From contig JAMYWO010000156.1 of the NCBI GenBank assembly GCA_024220525.1, forward strand, positions 19,899-77,436: DNA of 57,538 bases, read 5' to 3'. The translations under genes and the position numbers were made by a program. This document shows positions 11,083 through 23,694 of this stretch, one piece after another. Below the pieces are notes generated by a model, which was not told the DNA's origin, ran no database searches, and was given only the letters and a program-made list of their open reading frames with translations. The stretch's first letter is position 1, and every line of letters starts with the position of its first letter. The DNA comes from Cochliopodium minus. Its lineage: Eukaryota; Discosea; Himatismenida; Cochliopodiidae.

Positions 11083-14067
11083 ATGGGAATTGATAAAATG
11101 CTTAAAGGTAATAATACCTCATGTTATATTAATTATATCTATTTATAATTCTAGTTTTGTTGATAATTTTCTCATCAATAATAATGATAAATGCATGGCC
11201 GCCAAATCCGCCACCAATAGGTATAGTTTTCATTCAAATTTAAAACATCATATCAACTAATAAATGATTAATCAGGTCCTGTAGTTGGACAAGACATTCC
11301 CAATTCAGATTTGGCAGGGATGCCAATCACATTGAGCGTTGCTGATTATAATATCTGCTCCAAAATGTGTGATTTGACTCCAGGATGCAGAGCATGGTCC
11401 TACGGAATTCCTAATTGTGGTAAAATTTTCATTTGAAATATCAAAAATTTTTCTTTATATTTATTTATATTTAAAATCAAAAGGAGGAGGAAGCAAAGAT
11501 GCATTATGTTGGTTGAAATTTCATTATAACGAGCCATCAGTGTAAAAAATTATAAAAATTTATAAATAATATTTTTATATTTTTAATATTTCCCCAATAT
11601 AAATTTGTTGTATCAAAATATATAATTCTTAACTAATCTCTATATAAAAAGACCAAACAGTTGTCGTATTTACGGAGTTACATCAAAAGCATGTCAATTG
11701 GAAACACAATGGACACAAAAAGGTGACCAATCTCACAATAAAAATACAATTCTCATCCTTTTTAATTATTTTAGTCGATCCAAACAATACCCTCCCTGAA
11801 TACCCTAGACCTCAAATGGCACGTACCAGTACATCATGGAAGAACTTGAACGGGATGTGGCAATTCCAATTCGCTACACAAAATCAAAATCCACCATTCA
11901 ACACCAATCTTAATCAAAGCGTATTGGTACCATTCCCCATTGAATCATGTTTATCAGGTAAAAAAAATATTATTCGTTTGTTAAAATTTTTTACTAATAA
12001 TACTCTTTTATATTTAAGGAATCCAAAAGACAGGAATGTACTTGTTCTACAGACTTGTCACACCGTTCCCTTTCCCCAACGCAGCTTCAAGCTCTCGCGT
12101 TTTACTCCACTTTGGAGCAGTAGATTGGCAAACAACTGTCTATGTAAATGGTAAAATATTTTCAAAAATAATTACAGACATAAATGAAACTAGTCTTAAA
12201 TACAATCATTAGTTTTTGGATTTTTATTTTTTAAATTTTTTTATTATTTTATTAAAAAAAGGGATTAATGTTACAACACATACCGGTGGGTACTCTGGTT
12301 TCACAGTTGATGTGACCAATGTGTTGAATAAAAATGGAAACAACGAGATTTTCTTGTATGTGTACGATCCATCAAACTATGGTTCTCAACCATACGGTAA
12401 ACAAAGAATTGGTGCAATAGATAATCCAGGAGGAGATACGTAAAAAAAAAAATTACCTAATTTAATTCCAAAATAAATTTAAAACAATTCTTTTCTTTAG
12501 ATACACACCAAGTTCTGGAATATGGCAAACAGTCTGGTTCGAAAGCGTTCCAACAAACTACATAAGCGGACTCAAAATCACACCAGACCTCACAGGAGTC
12601 AACGTAATTGTCAACTCTCTCCCCAACTCCGGATCAAAAGTCGACTTGTTTGTGTACGATGGTAAAAACGTGGTAGCACAAGCTAATGGCGTGACTGGCT
12701 CCTCTATTCGTCTCAACATTGCAAATCCAAAGTTGTGGGACAGCAAGAGCCCTTTTCTTTATAATTTGACTGTCATTTTTAATGGTGGAGATGACCTTAT
12801 TGAATCTTATTTTGGACTTAGAACAATCACCCTTGGTCCTGATGATAAAGGTGTCACTCGTCCTTTATTGAATGGTAATTTTAATTTTTTATATTTTTTA
12901 TATTTCAACTTTATAAATTTAATAGGAAAATTCACTTTTCTTGCCGGATGGTTGGATCAAAGTTGGTAAAATAGTTTTTTTATTATAAAAATTTAATAAT
13001 TAATTTTTTAAAGGTGGCCTGATGGATTATATACTGCACCAACTGACGAAGCATTGGCTTTTGACTTGTATGCTGTTAAAAATTTCGGGTACAATTTTGT
13101 CCGTCTCCATCAAAAAGTGAACCCACAAAGATGGTATTGGTATGCTGATCGTCTTGGAATAGTTGTCCAACAAGATTCAGTTCAACATTAGTAAAAAATA
13201 AAATAAAATAATACAAAAAACCTGAAATATAAATTTATTTAAATAGTGGAGATCAACATGGAATTGTCCCAAACCCTGATTATTACATGAGTGATCTTAA
13301 ATATATGATTGACGAAAGGTAAGATTTAATTAATTTTTATTCATTTTTATTCTTTTCAATTTTTTTTTAAAAAGATATAACCACCCTTGTATTATACAAT
13401 GGACTGCTTTCAATGAAGATGATATGGTCAACCACTTCAATGCAACCAAAGTAGTAGAATGGATCAAAAACTACGATCCTTCCAGAATGGTTGATACTGA
13501 TTCCGGTGGTCCTGCTAACGACTTGCACGTTGGTGATGTTAATGATGTCCATACATACCCAGTACCTGGTATTATTTCTTTAATCATTTCTTTTTTTATT
13601 TATGAATTTTTGAACATTATTTTTAAAAGGTGACCCAAAACCTTCTAAAACTCAATATGCTGAGGTTGGAGAATATGGGGGTATTGGATATTTCGAATCT
13701 GGACATATGTGGGCTGAAGGATTATGTAATGGAATAAAATTTTTTTTTAATTTCAATTTTTATTTTAAATTTTTTTAAAAGGTTACTCTTACAAAACAGT
13801 GAACAGTAGTACTTCTCTTGCAGATACTATCATCCAATATGCAAATCTTATTTTGTGAGTTTTTTTTTTCCTTTTTAAAAACTTATTTTCATTCATTTTT
13901 TAAGATCAAACAAAAAAGACATCTCCATCAGTGTTTACACTCAAATCACTGATGTAGAGAATGAATGTGATGGATATTTCAACATGGATAGAACAAACAA
14001 ATTCAATCCTCTCGATACATCAAGATTGATTGAAGCTAATCAAAATTTAATTAACACTCCTGCTTAA
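11083..14067 (+). CDS. GH2 glycosidase with N-terminal PAN/apple-like domain
   Basis: Sixteen in-phase exons encode 681 residues. A hydrophobic signal/anchor lies at about residues 9–24. A Cys-rich PAN/apple-like domain follows (CSKMCDLTPGCRAWSYG, then CGGGSKDALCW). The GH2 sugar-binding, immunoglobulin-like and TIM-barrel domains come next. GH2 marks are EYPRPQMART..W..LNGMWQF, FVRLHQKVNPQRWYWYAD, the acid/base Glu in WTAFNED and the nucleophile Glu in VGEYGG. It is probably an extracellular or lysosomal beta-galactosidase-type enzyme; beta-mannosidase or beta-glucuronidase activity is possible. The apple-like module may bind a carbohydrate or protein target. The final exon ends at 14067. 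An apparent pairing with GH27 is not safe, because an N separates them. Confidence 0.85.
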
Positions 14068-14156
14068 AAAATTTTTTCATCAACAATAATTTCATTAAAA
14101 TTCATCATTTTTTATTTTTATTTTTTTATTTATAATTTATAATCAAAAATAATACT

Positions 14157-17100
14157 TTAATTGTATTTTATTTTTGTGTATCCTTGAATCTTTTTTCCAC
14201 AAGAACAATTAGAAGCTTGAGAGAAAAACTTTTTAGAGCAATCATGACAATAATAGAAGTGAGCACAAGGAAAAATCACAGAATCAGCCTTTTGAGTAGT
14301 GCAACCTTTACAAATGGTATCTTCCAAGCGATCATCCTTCCCATTTTCTATTTTTTCTATTTCTTTCTTTTAAAAAAAATTATTTTAATATTTTATTTTC
14401 TTAATTTAATATTTTTTCATTTTATTTTCTTATTTTAATATTTTTATTTTCTTACTTGTATATCGTAAATGTCTTCACTGAGTTTCCTCACACCCTCCAT
14501 CTCCAACAATTTAGTATTTACACTGAAAATCTCTAAGCTGTAAGGAGAACCAAAAATGTGGGTTCCCTTTAAAAAAAAAAAAATCAAAAAATGAAAATTT
14601 TAGTTAAAAAATTAAAAATGTTGTTTACCTTGTGTTTTATATTTAACAAAGAATGAGAAGAATAATTTGAACTTTCTTTCTGCAAGTTTTGAATATCCAA
14701 GGAGGAGTTGTATTTGCCGAACAACAAGTACTCGACAGCATAAGACCCATCGCCATTGTCTTTGAATTTGGGAGGCAAATCTAAAGGTGGTAAGAATGTT
14801 ATTTCAAAAGTCTCTCCTCCAGTATCAATAACCCCTAAATTTTTAAAAATTAAATAAAAAAATAAAAAAATAAAATAATGAAAAATAAAATAAAACAAAA
14901 TAAAATGTAAAATATAAAAAAATAAAAAAATAAAAAAAAATAAAAAAATAAAAATAAAAAATAAAAAAATAAAAAAATAAAAAAATAAAAAAATAAAAAA
15001 ATAAAAAAAATAAAAAAAATAAAATAAAACAAAATAAAATGTAAAATATAATATACCTCCAAACTGATTTCTTGAATATACAGTTAATTTGTTAGGAGCT
15101 GTTCCACTAGGGTGGTAAATTCCAGCTCCTTTGGTAATTAAGAAAAAAAATTAAAACAAACATTTTAAATTAAAAGAATTACCAGTAGCAAAACATTGTT
15201 TAGCAGTTAATTTAGCTTTTTAATTATTGAAATTTAATTTGAAATTTAATTTTTAAATTTTTTAAAATTTAATTTCTTTCTTACATTTTACAACTTGAAT
15301 CTCACAAGGAGAACCATTGACATGCTTTCCTTGGCAAGTAACAGAAATTTGGAACACGTCGCAGTTGGGAGGGCAAAGAAATGAACCAAAATAGGTTCCA
15401 TCCCCTAAATCAATACAGAAACCTTTCTGTGAGAAGTCTTTACTATCTATTCCCATAATAATAATTAAATATTGAAAAATAAAAAATAAAAGATAATTTG
15501 AATAAAAATTAATTTCAAAAAAATAAAAAATAAAAATAGAAATAATTTTAATTAAAAATCTTTATTATAAAAATAAAAATAAGAATAAATTAAATTTAAA
15601 AAGATTAATTTAAAAATAATTGAAAAAAAATTGAAAAATAAAATTTGCCTCTCTCCTTTCCATTTAAAACAATTTCAAAACCAAGAGAAGTGACAAGAGG
15701 TTGAGTAACAATCAAAAAAGTGGAGGTAGTTTTTTCGACAGCGAAGAGGGAGAGCTTCGAGAGGAGAAAGTTGGTGTTCTCAGGGTAATTGGTCAAACAA
15801 AGTTCCGAATTCCTCCTGAAAAGTTCCGCTTTTTTCAGTTTTTCTGTGTTTGGTAAGTTTTCTTTATTATCTTTTATATTTGGGTCCGCTTTGTGCAAAA
15901 GGAGCAAAGACATTGCCTTAATTTTATTTTTAAATAAATTTTCAATCAATTTTTTAAATTTAGTAATTTTAGTATTTTGTAATTTTTTTAAATTAATTTT
16001 TATGATTAATATTTTTAATTTAAATTTTTAATGTTAGTTAACCTCTATGTTATCGTTTTTTGATGCCAGAAGTAAAGGAGTTTCTCCACGAATACTACGG
16101 GCGTTGAGTTCTGAACCTCTTTTAATTAGTAAATCAACACACTTTTTAAAAAAAAAATAAAAAATGTAATAAAATCAAAAATATAAAAGTAAAAAATAAA
16201 AAATAAAAAATAAAAAATAAAAAATAAAAAATAAAAAATAAAAAATAAAAAATAAAAAATAAAAAATAAAATAAAAATACCTCTGTACTTCCTCTCGCTG
16301 CTGCAATGTGGATTGGCAAAAAAAATTCTCTGTCTGGAACGTCAATAGGAGTCTTTTTGTAGGACAACATCTTGTTAACAATTTTATGTCTGTTGTAGAA
16401 ACAAGCAACATGAAGGCAAGTCCAACCTAAACAAAAAATTTTGTTAAATTATAAATTGAAAAAAAAAATTTTTAACGTTATTTTTAAAAAAAATTTAGTT
16501 TTTTTACCATTGACATTTTGTATGTTGATATTTCCGTTTGCAGATAATAATAAGATCAAAAAAAGATTCTTCTGAAGGATTGAGGCCTGGTGAAGGGCAG
16601 TATTGTTGAATTGATCCTTGACATTAGGATCCGCACCTGCTTCGATCAAAAATTTAGTTACTTTGAACTGTTCTTTCTCTATAGAAACATACAATGGAGT
16701 TTTTCCGTTATTGTCTATTTTTTGGTTTTTAAAAAAAAAATTATTTTCAAAATTACTTTTAGATTTTTTTTTTGTTTGTTTGAAATTAGAGTAGAGAATA
16801 TTCAAAGTGTTAATTAATTTTTTTTTTACCTCTTTGATTTATTAAAGCTTTTTTATCTACAAGTATAGAAACTATTTCCAAAAATCCTCTCTCTGCTGCT
16901 ATGTGCAATGGTGTTGAACCTTTTTGTAAAAAGCTTTGTTTGAAAAAATAGAATATTCAACCAAATTACATACAAAAACAAAAAATTTTCTTTTTTTGAT
17001 GATGTAGAATCAAAATATCAAAATCTTGGGTAATGATTGGTATATTTTATTCATAAACAAATTTGATTGTATGATATAAATTTTTCAAATTTATGGCATG

Positions 17101-17467
17101 TGGTATTGAGAATATCAATGAATAAACAAAATATAAATTGTATTTGATCTTTATAAATTTTATATTTTTGATTATATTCAGCATATTTAAAAGAGCTATA
17201 ATATATAATCTTGTTATTAAATTTACCCATAGAATTGGGTCTATTTATTTCGGTCACGAGGGTCGATTTTCTTGAAATTTTATTTCCCCTCACAGAATTG
17301 GTCCTCTCCAATTTCTGTTTGTGCCTCACAGAGGAGGCGATGGAATTGAAATCTTTATCAGAGAGCTCGAATCCTCCCAAAAGATTGGTCACTGCATCTA
17401 ATTCTCCTTTCATACAAGCCTTGCATAAATCTGAATCTTTTTCATCAACTATTTCTTCTGATTTCAT
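14157..17467 (-). CDS. ankyrin–filamin–RING protein (predicted E3 ubiquitin ligase)
   Basis: Begins MKSEEIVDEKDSDLCKACMKG at 17467 and is read through about a dozen exons. There is a first ankyrin-like helix, a Ser/Arg-rich linker (KLERTNSVRGNKISRKST), then at least five ankyrin repeats (STPLHIAAERG, KTPLYVSIEKE, NTALHQASIL, WTCLHVACF, LPIHIAAARG, ETPLLLASKN). Two filamin-type Ig repeats follow (DLGDGTYFGSF with VNGSPCEIQV; NGDGSYAVEYL with IFGSPYSLEIF). A C-terminal C3HC4-type RING of about 45 residues ends the protein (CKGCTTQ, PCAHFYYCHDC, NCSCGKK). RING ligases transfer ubiquitin from an E2, and the ankyrin and filamin parts would select substrates. Two introns carry long T-rich sense-strand microsatellites. 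The exon set is read by eye and individual ends may shift. Confidence 0.78.
14865..15050 (-). repeat. T-rich intronic microsatellite (sense = minus strand)
   Basis: A/T units read as aaaaaata on the plus strand, i.e. T-rich on the transcribed sense strand of the RING gene, inside an intron between filamin exons. Confidence 0.8.
16187..16280 (-). repeat. TTTTTTA 7-mer in an intron (sense = minus strand)
   Basis: Perfect seven-base repeat inside the intron after the IHIAAARGSTE ankyrin exon. It has the same unit as at 1–78 but the opposite plus-strand orientation, matching the direction of the host gene. Confidence 0.85.
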
Positions 17468-17742
17468 TTTATTTTTATTTTATTTTTTTTGACAAACAAT
17501 AATCAAACAATCATAGAAAAAAGTATATCAATTCAAAAAAAAAAGGATGTAATTGTTTGATAACAATGTTAAGATCAAACTTTTTGAAATTCAAGAAATC
17601 CACTCTTCTAAAAACAACAAAGGTAAAGTAAAAATGATAATTTACAAAAATATTCAAAGAAATAATAACAATCCAAGCTAAAATACTTTTTGGAACATTT
17701 GAAGAAAAATTTTAATAGTTTAAATTAGAAATTTTTTTTTTT

Positions 17743-19139
17743 TTATAGTTTTCTGAGAGTAGGAACGAAATATTTTTGATACAAATCCCTACCAGCAAAA
17801 AAATAGGAAACCCCAAAAGCAGTACCAGCAAGATGGGCCAAGTGACCCAAATTAGTAAACTTAAAAAGCAATCCACTGATGTCAAACAAGATCATACCAT
17901 ACAATCCATAAATGATAGGGAATGAAAAAGGTAAGAAAATGATTCCTACTTGAGCATCTGGGTTGTTAAAAGCAGTAAAACCAAAAATGGCAAGAAGAGC
18001 ACCTAAATAATAATTTTTGAAGTTTAGAAAAATAGAATTAAGATTTTTTAAAAATTATTAATTTGGTGTAAATATACTCAATTTCAAATAAATTTTAAAA
18101 TAAAATTTTTTGAAATCAAATGTTAAATAAGTTTTAATAAAAATTATTGTCTTCTTACCTGAAGCTCCTAAACCGCCTAACATTGTGAGGGACTTTGTAT
18201 GGACAAGATGTGGGATCAAACTTGCAACAGTTCCAGATGTTACAAAAAAAGCCAAAAATTGTTCAATACCAACATTCATACAGAAAGGAACACCAAAGCT
18301 CAAAATACCAATACTAAAAAAAAGATTTTTATTTTTTAAAAGGTTAAATCATGATTCAATTACCTGTTGAATAGATGATGTACTAATGTTGCATGTCCGA
18401 ATGTAGATGTTAAAAGTGTGTAACTGCTTCCAGTGTATGGATAATGTACGAATAATCTGTTCATAATTGGAGCCAAGGATTTCAATTGGAATCCCAAGAA
18501 TACTTATCAAGTTAAGAGATGAAATAAATTAATATATGATTTGATATATTCAATGTTAAAGAATGTTTTATTCATATCTTTTAAATAGATTTGTATGCTG
18601 TTCTATGTTTGAGTATTATAACTTTTTCAACGAAAAATTTTTAATTTTAACATTTTACCTGCAGTATTGAATCCTATTATTGCATATATAACTTTCTCTG
18701 CCTCAGATCTGCTTGTTCTGAATGTTCCTCTCTTTGTTTTATCTTTTATATTTCGTTAATGATATTAATATCCACATAATAAAGATACATACAGATCAAT
18801 ATATATGATTTGGAAAATGTTTAAATGTTTGATTCATATGATGGAAATATTAATCATTCAAGTATGATCTTGAAATTTTTTACCTGAAGATAAAAATCCA
18901 GCAGCTGTAAATGATATAACCCCAACACCTAAAGTGAATAAAATAGGCTTCAAATAATTAACTTGATAAACCAATCTCTTTGGTTCAATTTTGAATTGTT
19001 TGATCCTTGAAGATTTGTGAAAATTTCTGATGAGAAGATTGGTTGTGTTTCTTTTGAAGGGATTGAATTTATTGCTGTTATTTTTGGTTAATGAGTTAGA
19101 TTTGAAGTAATTCTTAAATATTTTGATTTTGTTGAACAT
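17743..19139 (-). CDS. mitochondrial rhomboid protease (PARL/Rbd1 type)
   Basis: Five exons (19139–18884, 18742–18659, 18502–18364, 18313–18159, 18002–17743) encode 297 residues. A basic, Ser/Asn-rich N-terminus of about 50 residues (MFNKIKIFKNYFKSNS) looks like a mitochondrial presequence, and a membrane helix follows. The rhomboid core has TSTFGHATLVHHLFN in the second helix region, the catalytic Ser in GGLGASGA and the catalytic His in GHLAHLAG. PARL-type rhomboids cut membrane helices in the inner mitochondrial membrane, for example in PINK1/PGAM5-like or dynamin-like substrates. It starts 60 bp from the divergently transcribed hydrolase gene. Confidence 0.9.
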
Positions 19140-19199
19140 TTTCGATTTTTTTTAATATATAAATATAAAATAAAAATTGATCGTTAAAATATCTCTTCC
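19140..19199. promoter_or_regulatory. 60-bp bidirectional promoter
   Basis: The only sequence between the start codons of the rhomboid gene (minus) and the alpha/beta-hydrolase gene (plus). It is nearly pure A/T (tttttttaatatataaatat) and must hold both 5' leaders and initiation sites. No specific factor site is recognised. Confidence 0.6.
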
Positions 19200-20552
19200 A
19201 TGAAAAATATCTTCAAATCATTCAATAAAAGCAAATTATTCAATTCATTCCAATCATACAAGAATTTTTTTGCAACACAAACCAAAAAATCACCACCATC
19301 TAGAAAATCAAGATGGAAATTGATTGCAGCATTCACTGCAATGACGATAGTTGGACCAACATTCCTTTATTACATTGAAGATAGCAACAGAAAATTCAAA
19401 GGAGAAAATATAGGTAAGATGATGACCTTAAATGATGGAAGAACCGTATCTTACTGTGAATATGGATCTAATGATGGAAGAACAATCTTCTATTTTCATG
19501 AAGGAGGAAATTGTAGGTTGGAGATCTCCTCTTTCTTTTATGAGAGATTAGGGGAGAGTTTGGAATCAAAAGGAATAAGAATCATATCAATAGATAGGTA
19601 ATTCAAATATTTGGAAGGATCTTTTTATCATAATCCTTCTTTTATAAACTTTATTTCCTATTCATTTATATTATCTTGTTAATTAGACCTGGTTATGGAA
19701 GATCATCAAATAAAAATCTTCATTCAATTGAAGGTATATCCAATGATGTTATAGAAGTTGCAGAGAAGCTAAACATACCCAAATTTTCAATTATGGGAAA
19801 CAAAAGTTCAACACATCTTGTCCTATATTCTGCAGAAGAATTATCAAGGAAGTCTCCTGAAAAGTTACACAGAGTTGGGGTAAAAAAATCATTTTTAAAT
19901 ATAAAAATTTTTAATAAAAAAAAAAATTTGTTTGATTAATAGGTTATTTCTCCTGAGTATTTCATTAGAAGGGAAGAAACAGTTCCTTCTTCTTTTTTCA
20001 TTGTGAACGCAAAACTTATTGTCAAAGCAAACATGGCCTTGATGAGAAGTGCTTTATTTTCCAGACCTGGGGACTTTGGGTTGAGGATTATAGAACAAAT
20101 GTCCAAAGGTAATCATGAAATTATTATGTCCAAATCAAAAGTATCCCTAATTTCTATTAATAGAAAGTGTGAACAAGGATTATATTGAATTGTTAGAAGA
20201 GAATATCGATAAAGTGGGTGTTTCTGCTTTGGAATCTCTTTTAAATGGGACTGAAGGGATCTATCAAGACATTAAAATTAAACATTTGCCTCTTTCCTTC
20301 AACTTGAATCAAGTTTTTATTCCGGATGGGTTTTATATTTGGGCGGGAAAGAATGATGATGTTACTAATTTGTTAGATTTAAAAGAAATTTCCAAACAAA
20401 TTCCCAACAACACTCTAAAAATCATTGATAATACTGGACATACTGGTGCCATTACTTTTTGTTGGAATGAAGTTGTCGATGTATTGGCTGATGGTCTTCC
20501 AAAATCATCTGATTCATATCCTCGTGATATTTTAACTTTAGAGAAAAAATGA
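19200..20552 (+). CDS. alpha/beta-hydrolase-fold protein, likely mitochondrial, nucleophile Ser replaced
   Basis: Four exons (19200–19597, 19687–19879, 19943–20108, 20164–20552) give 381 residues. The N-terminus is basic and Ser/Phe-rich, followed by a membrane segment (KLIAAFTAMTIVGPTFLYY), suggesting an anchored mitochondrial protein. The fold is clear from the oxyanion segment FYFHEGGNCR, SIDRPGYGRSS, the acid loop IWAGKNDDV and the catalytic His in DNTGHTGAI. At the nucleophile elbow, however, the usual G-x-S-x-G reads GNKSS, placing Lys where Ser is expected. It is therefore probably a non-catalytic or atypical member. It shares a promoter region with the rhomboid protease. Confidence 0.8.
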
Positions 20553-20754
20553 AAGTAAACATTCACTATTTATTTACTAAAACTAATTGTGTAAACTTTC
20601 TAATAATTGATACATATTTATCTTAAATTTTTAACTGAAAAAATATTATTTGATCTTTTTTATAATTGTGTCAAAAAATTAAATGACAACAATTAAAAAA
20701 AAAAATTGAAGCGATACTATTTCGATTGTTTGAGATATCCAAATAAATAACAAG

Positions 20755-22229
20755 ATGAAGAACAATGGAATTTTATATCAATCATTATTAATATGCATAT
20801 TTATTTTTGTTGTGTATTGTACACCTTCCATCAACAACAATCCTCTTGCAATACAATTGGATAATCACATCTCTGTGATAATATCATGCAAGAGCAGAAA
20901 CAAAATAAATTGTGATTCATTATCAGTGGTAGCAAAGATATCCAACGATACAGTACCATATTCCAACGAATTGGTATTGAATAGAGCATTCTTGCCAACA
21001 AAGGTATCATTCAAATCCTTTGCTGCATCAAGAATCGATGCAAACAGTCTCATCATAACCACCGTTTCGAGTAGCACCCAATATTTCTTCATATTGAGCA
21101 TTCAATCTACCAGCCTGAATGTGACAAAGACATATCCATCTGTAGCTGCATCCAATGTTAGAAATGTAGATATTACTTATGCTTCAAACAACACCTTCTA
21201 TCTCGTCGCAGATCTTCAAAACAAGAGGAAGATTGCAAGATTGGCGGACAATATCTTCAATGTAAATGAGATCAGCTACACCAGTGGAAGATCATACATC
21301 ACAGGGAATGGTTTGGGAGCATTCATCACTCAAACTGGAGATTGCCAAAGGTAAATAAAAAAAATAAAAAAACCTGAAAAATAGATTTCAAAATTATGTA
21401 CATATTTGAATACAAAGATATTCTATCCTATTCCTTAATCGTTATATATATATATTTTTGACACAAAATAATGACAGATTTTTTAATTCCCTTTTTGAAA
21501 ATTAGAACACCAGTTTTATATTTGAGATATAATACTGATGGACAAGTACAAAGATGTTCACAATCACAAAGCACTTTATGTTCCCAAACAGGAAGACAAG
21601 ATATCCAATTCTTCGGAGATAACAATGCGATCTGGGGATTGGTGAATCAAGATAATATACATCTCTTGCAATTAAAATATTCCACATCCTATACAAAATC
21701 AGAGGAAGAAAAAAATAATAATTCAGAGAATATTGAAAATAATAATATTGATAAAAAAGATACTGTCCTCAAAAATTCAATCTCCTCCAAAATCAACATC
21801 ACTGTTCCTAACTGGAACACCAACTCTCCTCTTTTGAACTGTAACGCTCGTTCTAACTTAATTGGACAAGACACCATCATCAATTTGCCCGAAAAGATAA
21901 CTGACGTTCAATTAACTCTTGACTCTTCTGTAAACGAACTTGCAGTTTCCTTTCAAAAAAAAAGTGTTGGTAAAAAAAAAATTTTTTAAAAAATTTTCTT
22001 TGTTTATTGTTTTAATTTTTTTTATTTAGCTTGTCAGATTGAAGGATACTTGTATTCTGTTCTACCAAACTTTTCTTTGAAGAGAGTTGATAACATAGAC
22101 CTCCCTACTGTTAGTTGTCCTGCTCTCGGCTTTGACAGAATCATTTTTGAAAACGATTTTGTTCTTTTGCGTTATGACACCACAAAGATCAATCTTCAAT
22201 CTCTCTTGCCTAACTCGATTCCAAAATAA
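20755..22229 (+). CDS. secreted protein of unknown family
   Basis: Three exons (20755–21350, 21506–21969, 22030–22229) encode 419 residues beginning with a signal peptide (hydrophobic 10–22, ending near VVYCTPS). No transmembrane helix or GPI tail is seen at the C-terminus. The body is beta-rich, with repeated Asn-x-Ser/Thr glycosylation sites and pairs of Cys. Its alternating 'ISYTSGRSYIT' style strands hint at a propeller, but I recognise no domain. An Asn/Glu/Lys-rich insert lies at about residues 260–285. It converges on the RapGAP gene with 94 bp between stops. Confidence 0.65.
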
Positions 22230-22323
22230 AAAATAAATTTGAAACAATAAAGTTTACTTTTTTTGAAATTTCTTTTTTTTTTAATACATCTCAAATATTT
22301 TTTTAAACCAAAATTTTTTCTTT

Positions 22324-23662
22324 CTATTTTTGTTTTTTGAGCTTTATATCTCTATCACTTGATCTTTTCAAATCAATAGTCTTGTTAGAACTTCCCCTTT
22401 CAAGTTTTTTGAGGGCAGTTTTGTATTGTATCCCTTGTATGAACTGATTGATCATCACTGCAACCGTTCTTGACATTCTTGAAGAAAATTCTTTTGCGTA
22501 CATTGCGGCTCTTTCTGCATTAATAAGTTTCATATTAATCCACATGTGAAGGTCTTCTTTTTTAATAATTCCATCTTTTGGTAAGTATGGCCTATCAAAG
22601 AAAATTTTTAATTAATTTTTTTAATTTTATTTTTAAAGTAATTGTTTATTTACCTCCATGGTTTTACTCCTTGTTTAGATGCTATTGAAACTTTATAATG
22701 TGTAATGTTTTCTCCTTTAAAAGTATGAGGTTGAACAAGAATAAATACATGATTAAACTAATAAAAAAATAAGAAATGTTTAAATAATTAATTGCAAAAA
22801 TTGTTTTTTTTTACTTGGGAGGTGAATAACGAAGGATCAAGAGGTTTTAATGTATCCCCACTTTTAGCGTCTCTGAAAACTACAAGCACTAAATCATTCC
22901 CAATGAACCTTTTCTTCTGAGATTGTTGACTATCATAAGGAGAATAAGGCAAGTAAGGAGCAATGTGATAAACAATTTCGATTGTGATATTGCTATTTGA
23001 AAGAAAATAAATAAAATGAAAATTATTTTAAAAAATTATTTTTTATTTTTTATTTCATTCTTATTTTCTTCATTATTTTTTTTTTACCTATCTTTCTCCT
23101 TTTCTTCGATATCTTGTCCTTCTTGTAAGAACTCTCCATAATAAGTAAATAAGAGTTTATTGTACACTGTTTTGTCTCCTGTCAAATCTTCTTTGATATC
23201 CAAACCCCCTAATTATTAAAAAAATAATAATTGAATTTTTAAAAGATAAAAAAAAATGAAAAATAATAAAAAAATATTCAAAAAATTTTTGTTACCTCTT
23301 TCAAATTTTATTGTTCGTAAGAAATGAATTTTTTAATTAATTTTTTTTTTTTTTTACCTGAACCCCTTGAAGCCTTTCAATTCTACTTCTTCTCCTAAAA
23401 TTTCTAAAAATTCTTTGAATTGGGGAGAAGTTTCTTGGTTGGAATAAATGTCCTCCTCTACGTTTTGATCTGGCATGCAATAAAGAACTCCAAACTGATC
23501 AAAAATAAAAAATAAAAAATAAAAAATAAAAAATAAAAAATAAAAAATAAAAAATAAAAAATAAAAAATAAAAAATAAAAATAAAAATAAAAAATAAAGG
23601 TAAAAAATAAAAAATAAAAAAATAAAAAAATAAAAATAAAAAAATAAAAAAATAAAAAAATA

Positions 23663-23694
<32 letters not shown>

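Noticed and set aside
9055-14067. GH27 and GH2 genes as a glycosidase cluster
   Set aside because: The N at 10664 lies between them, and the GH27 gene continues at 103, so the adjacency is probably not real.
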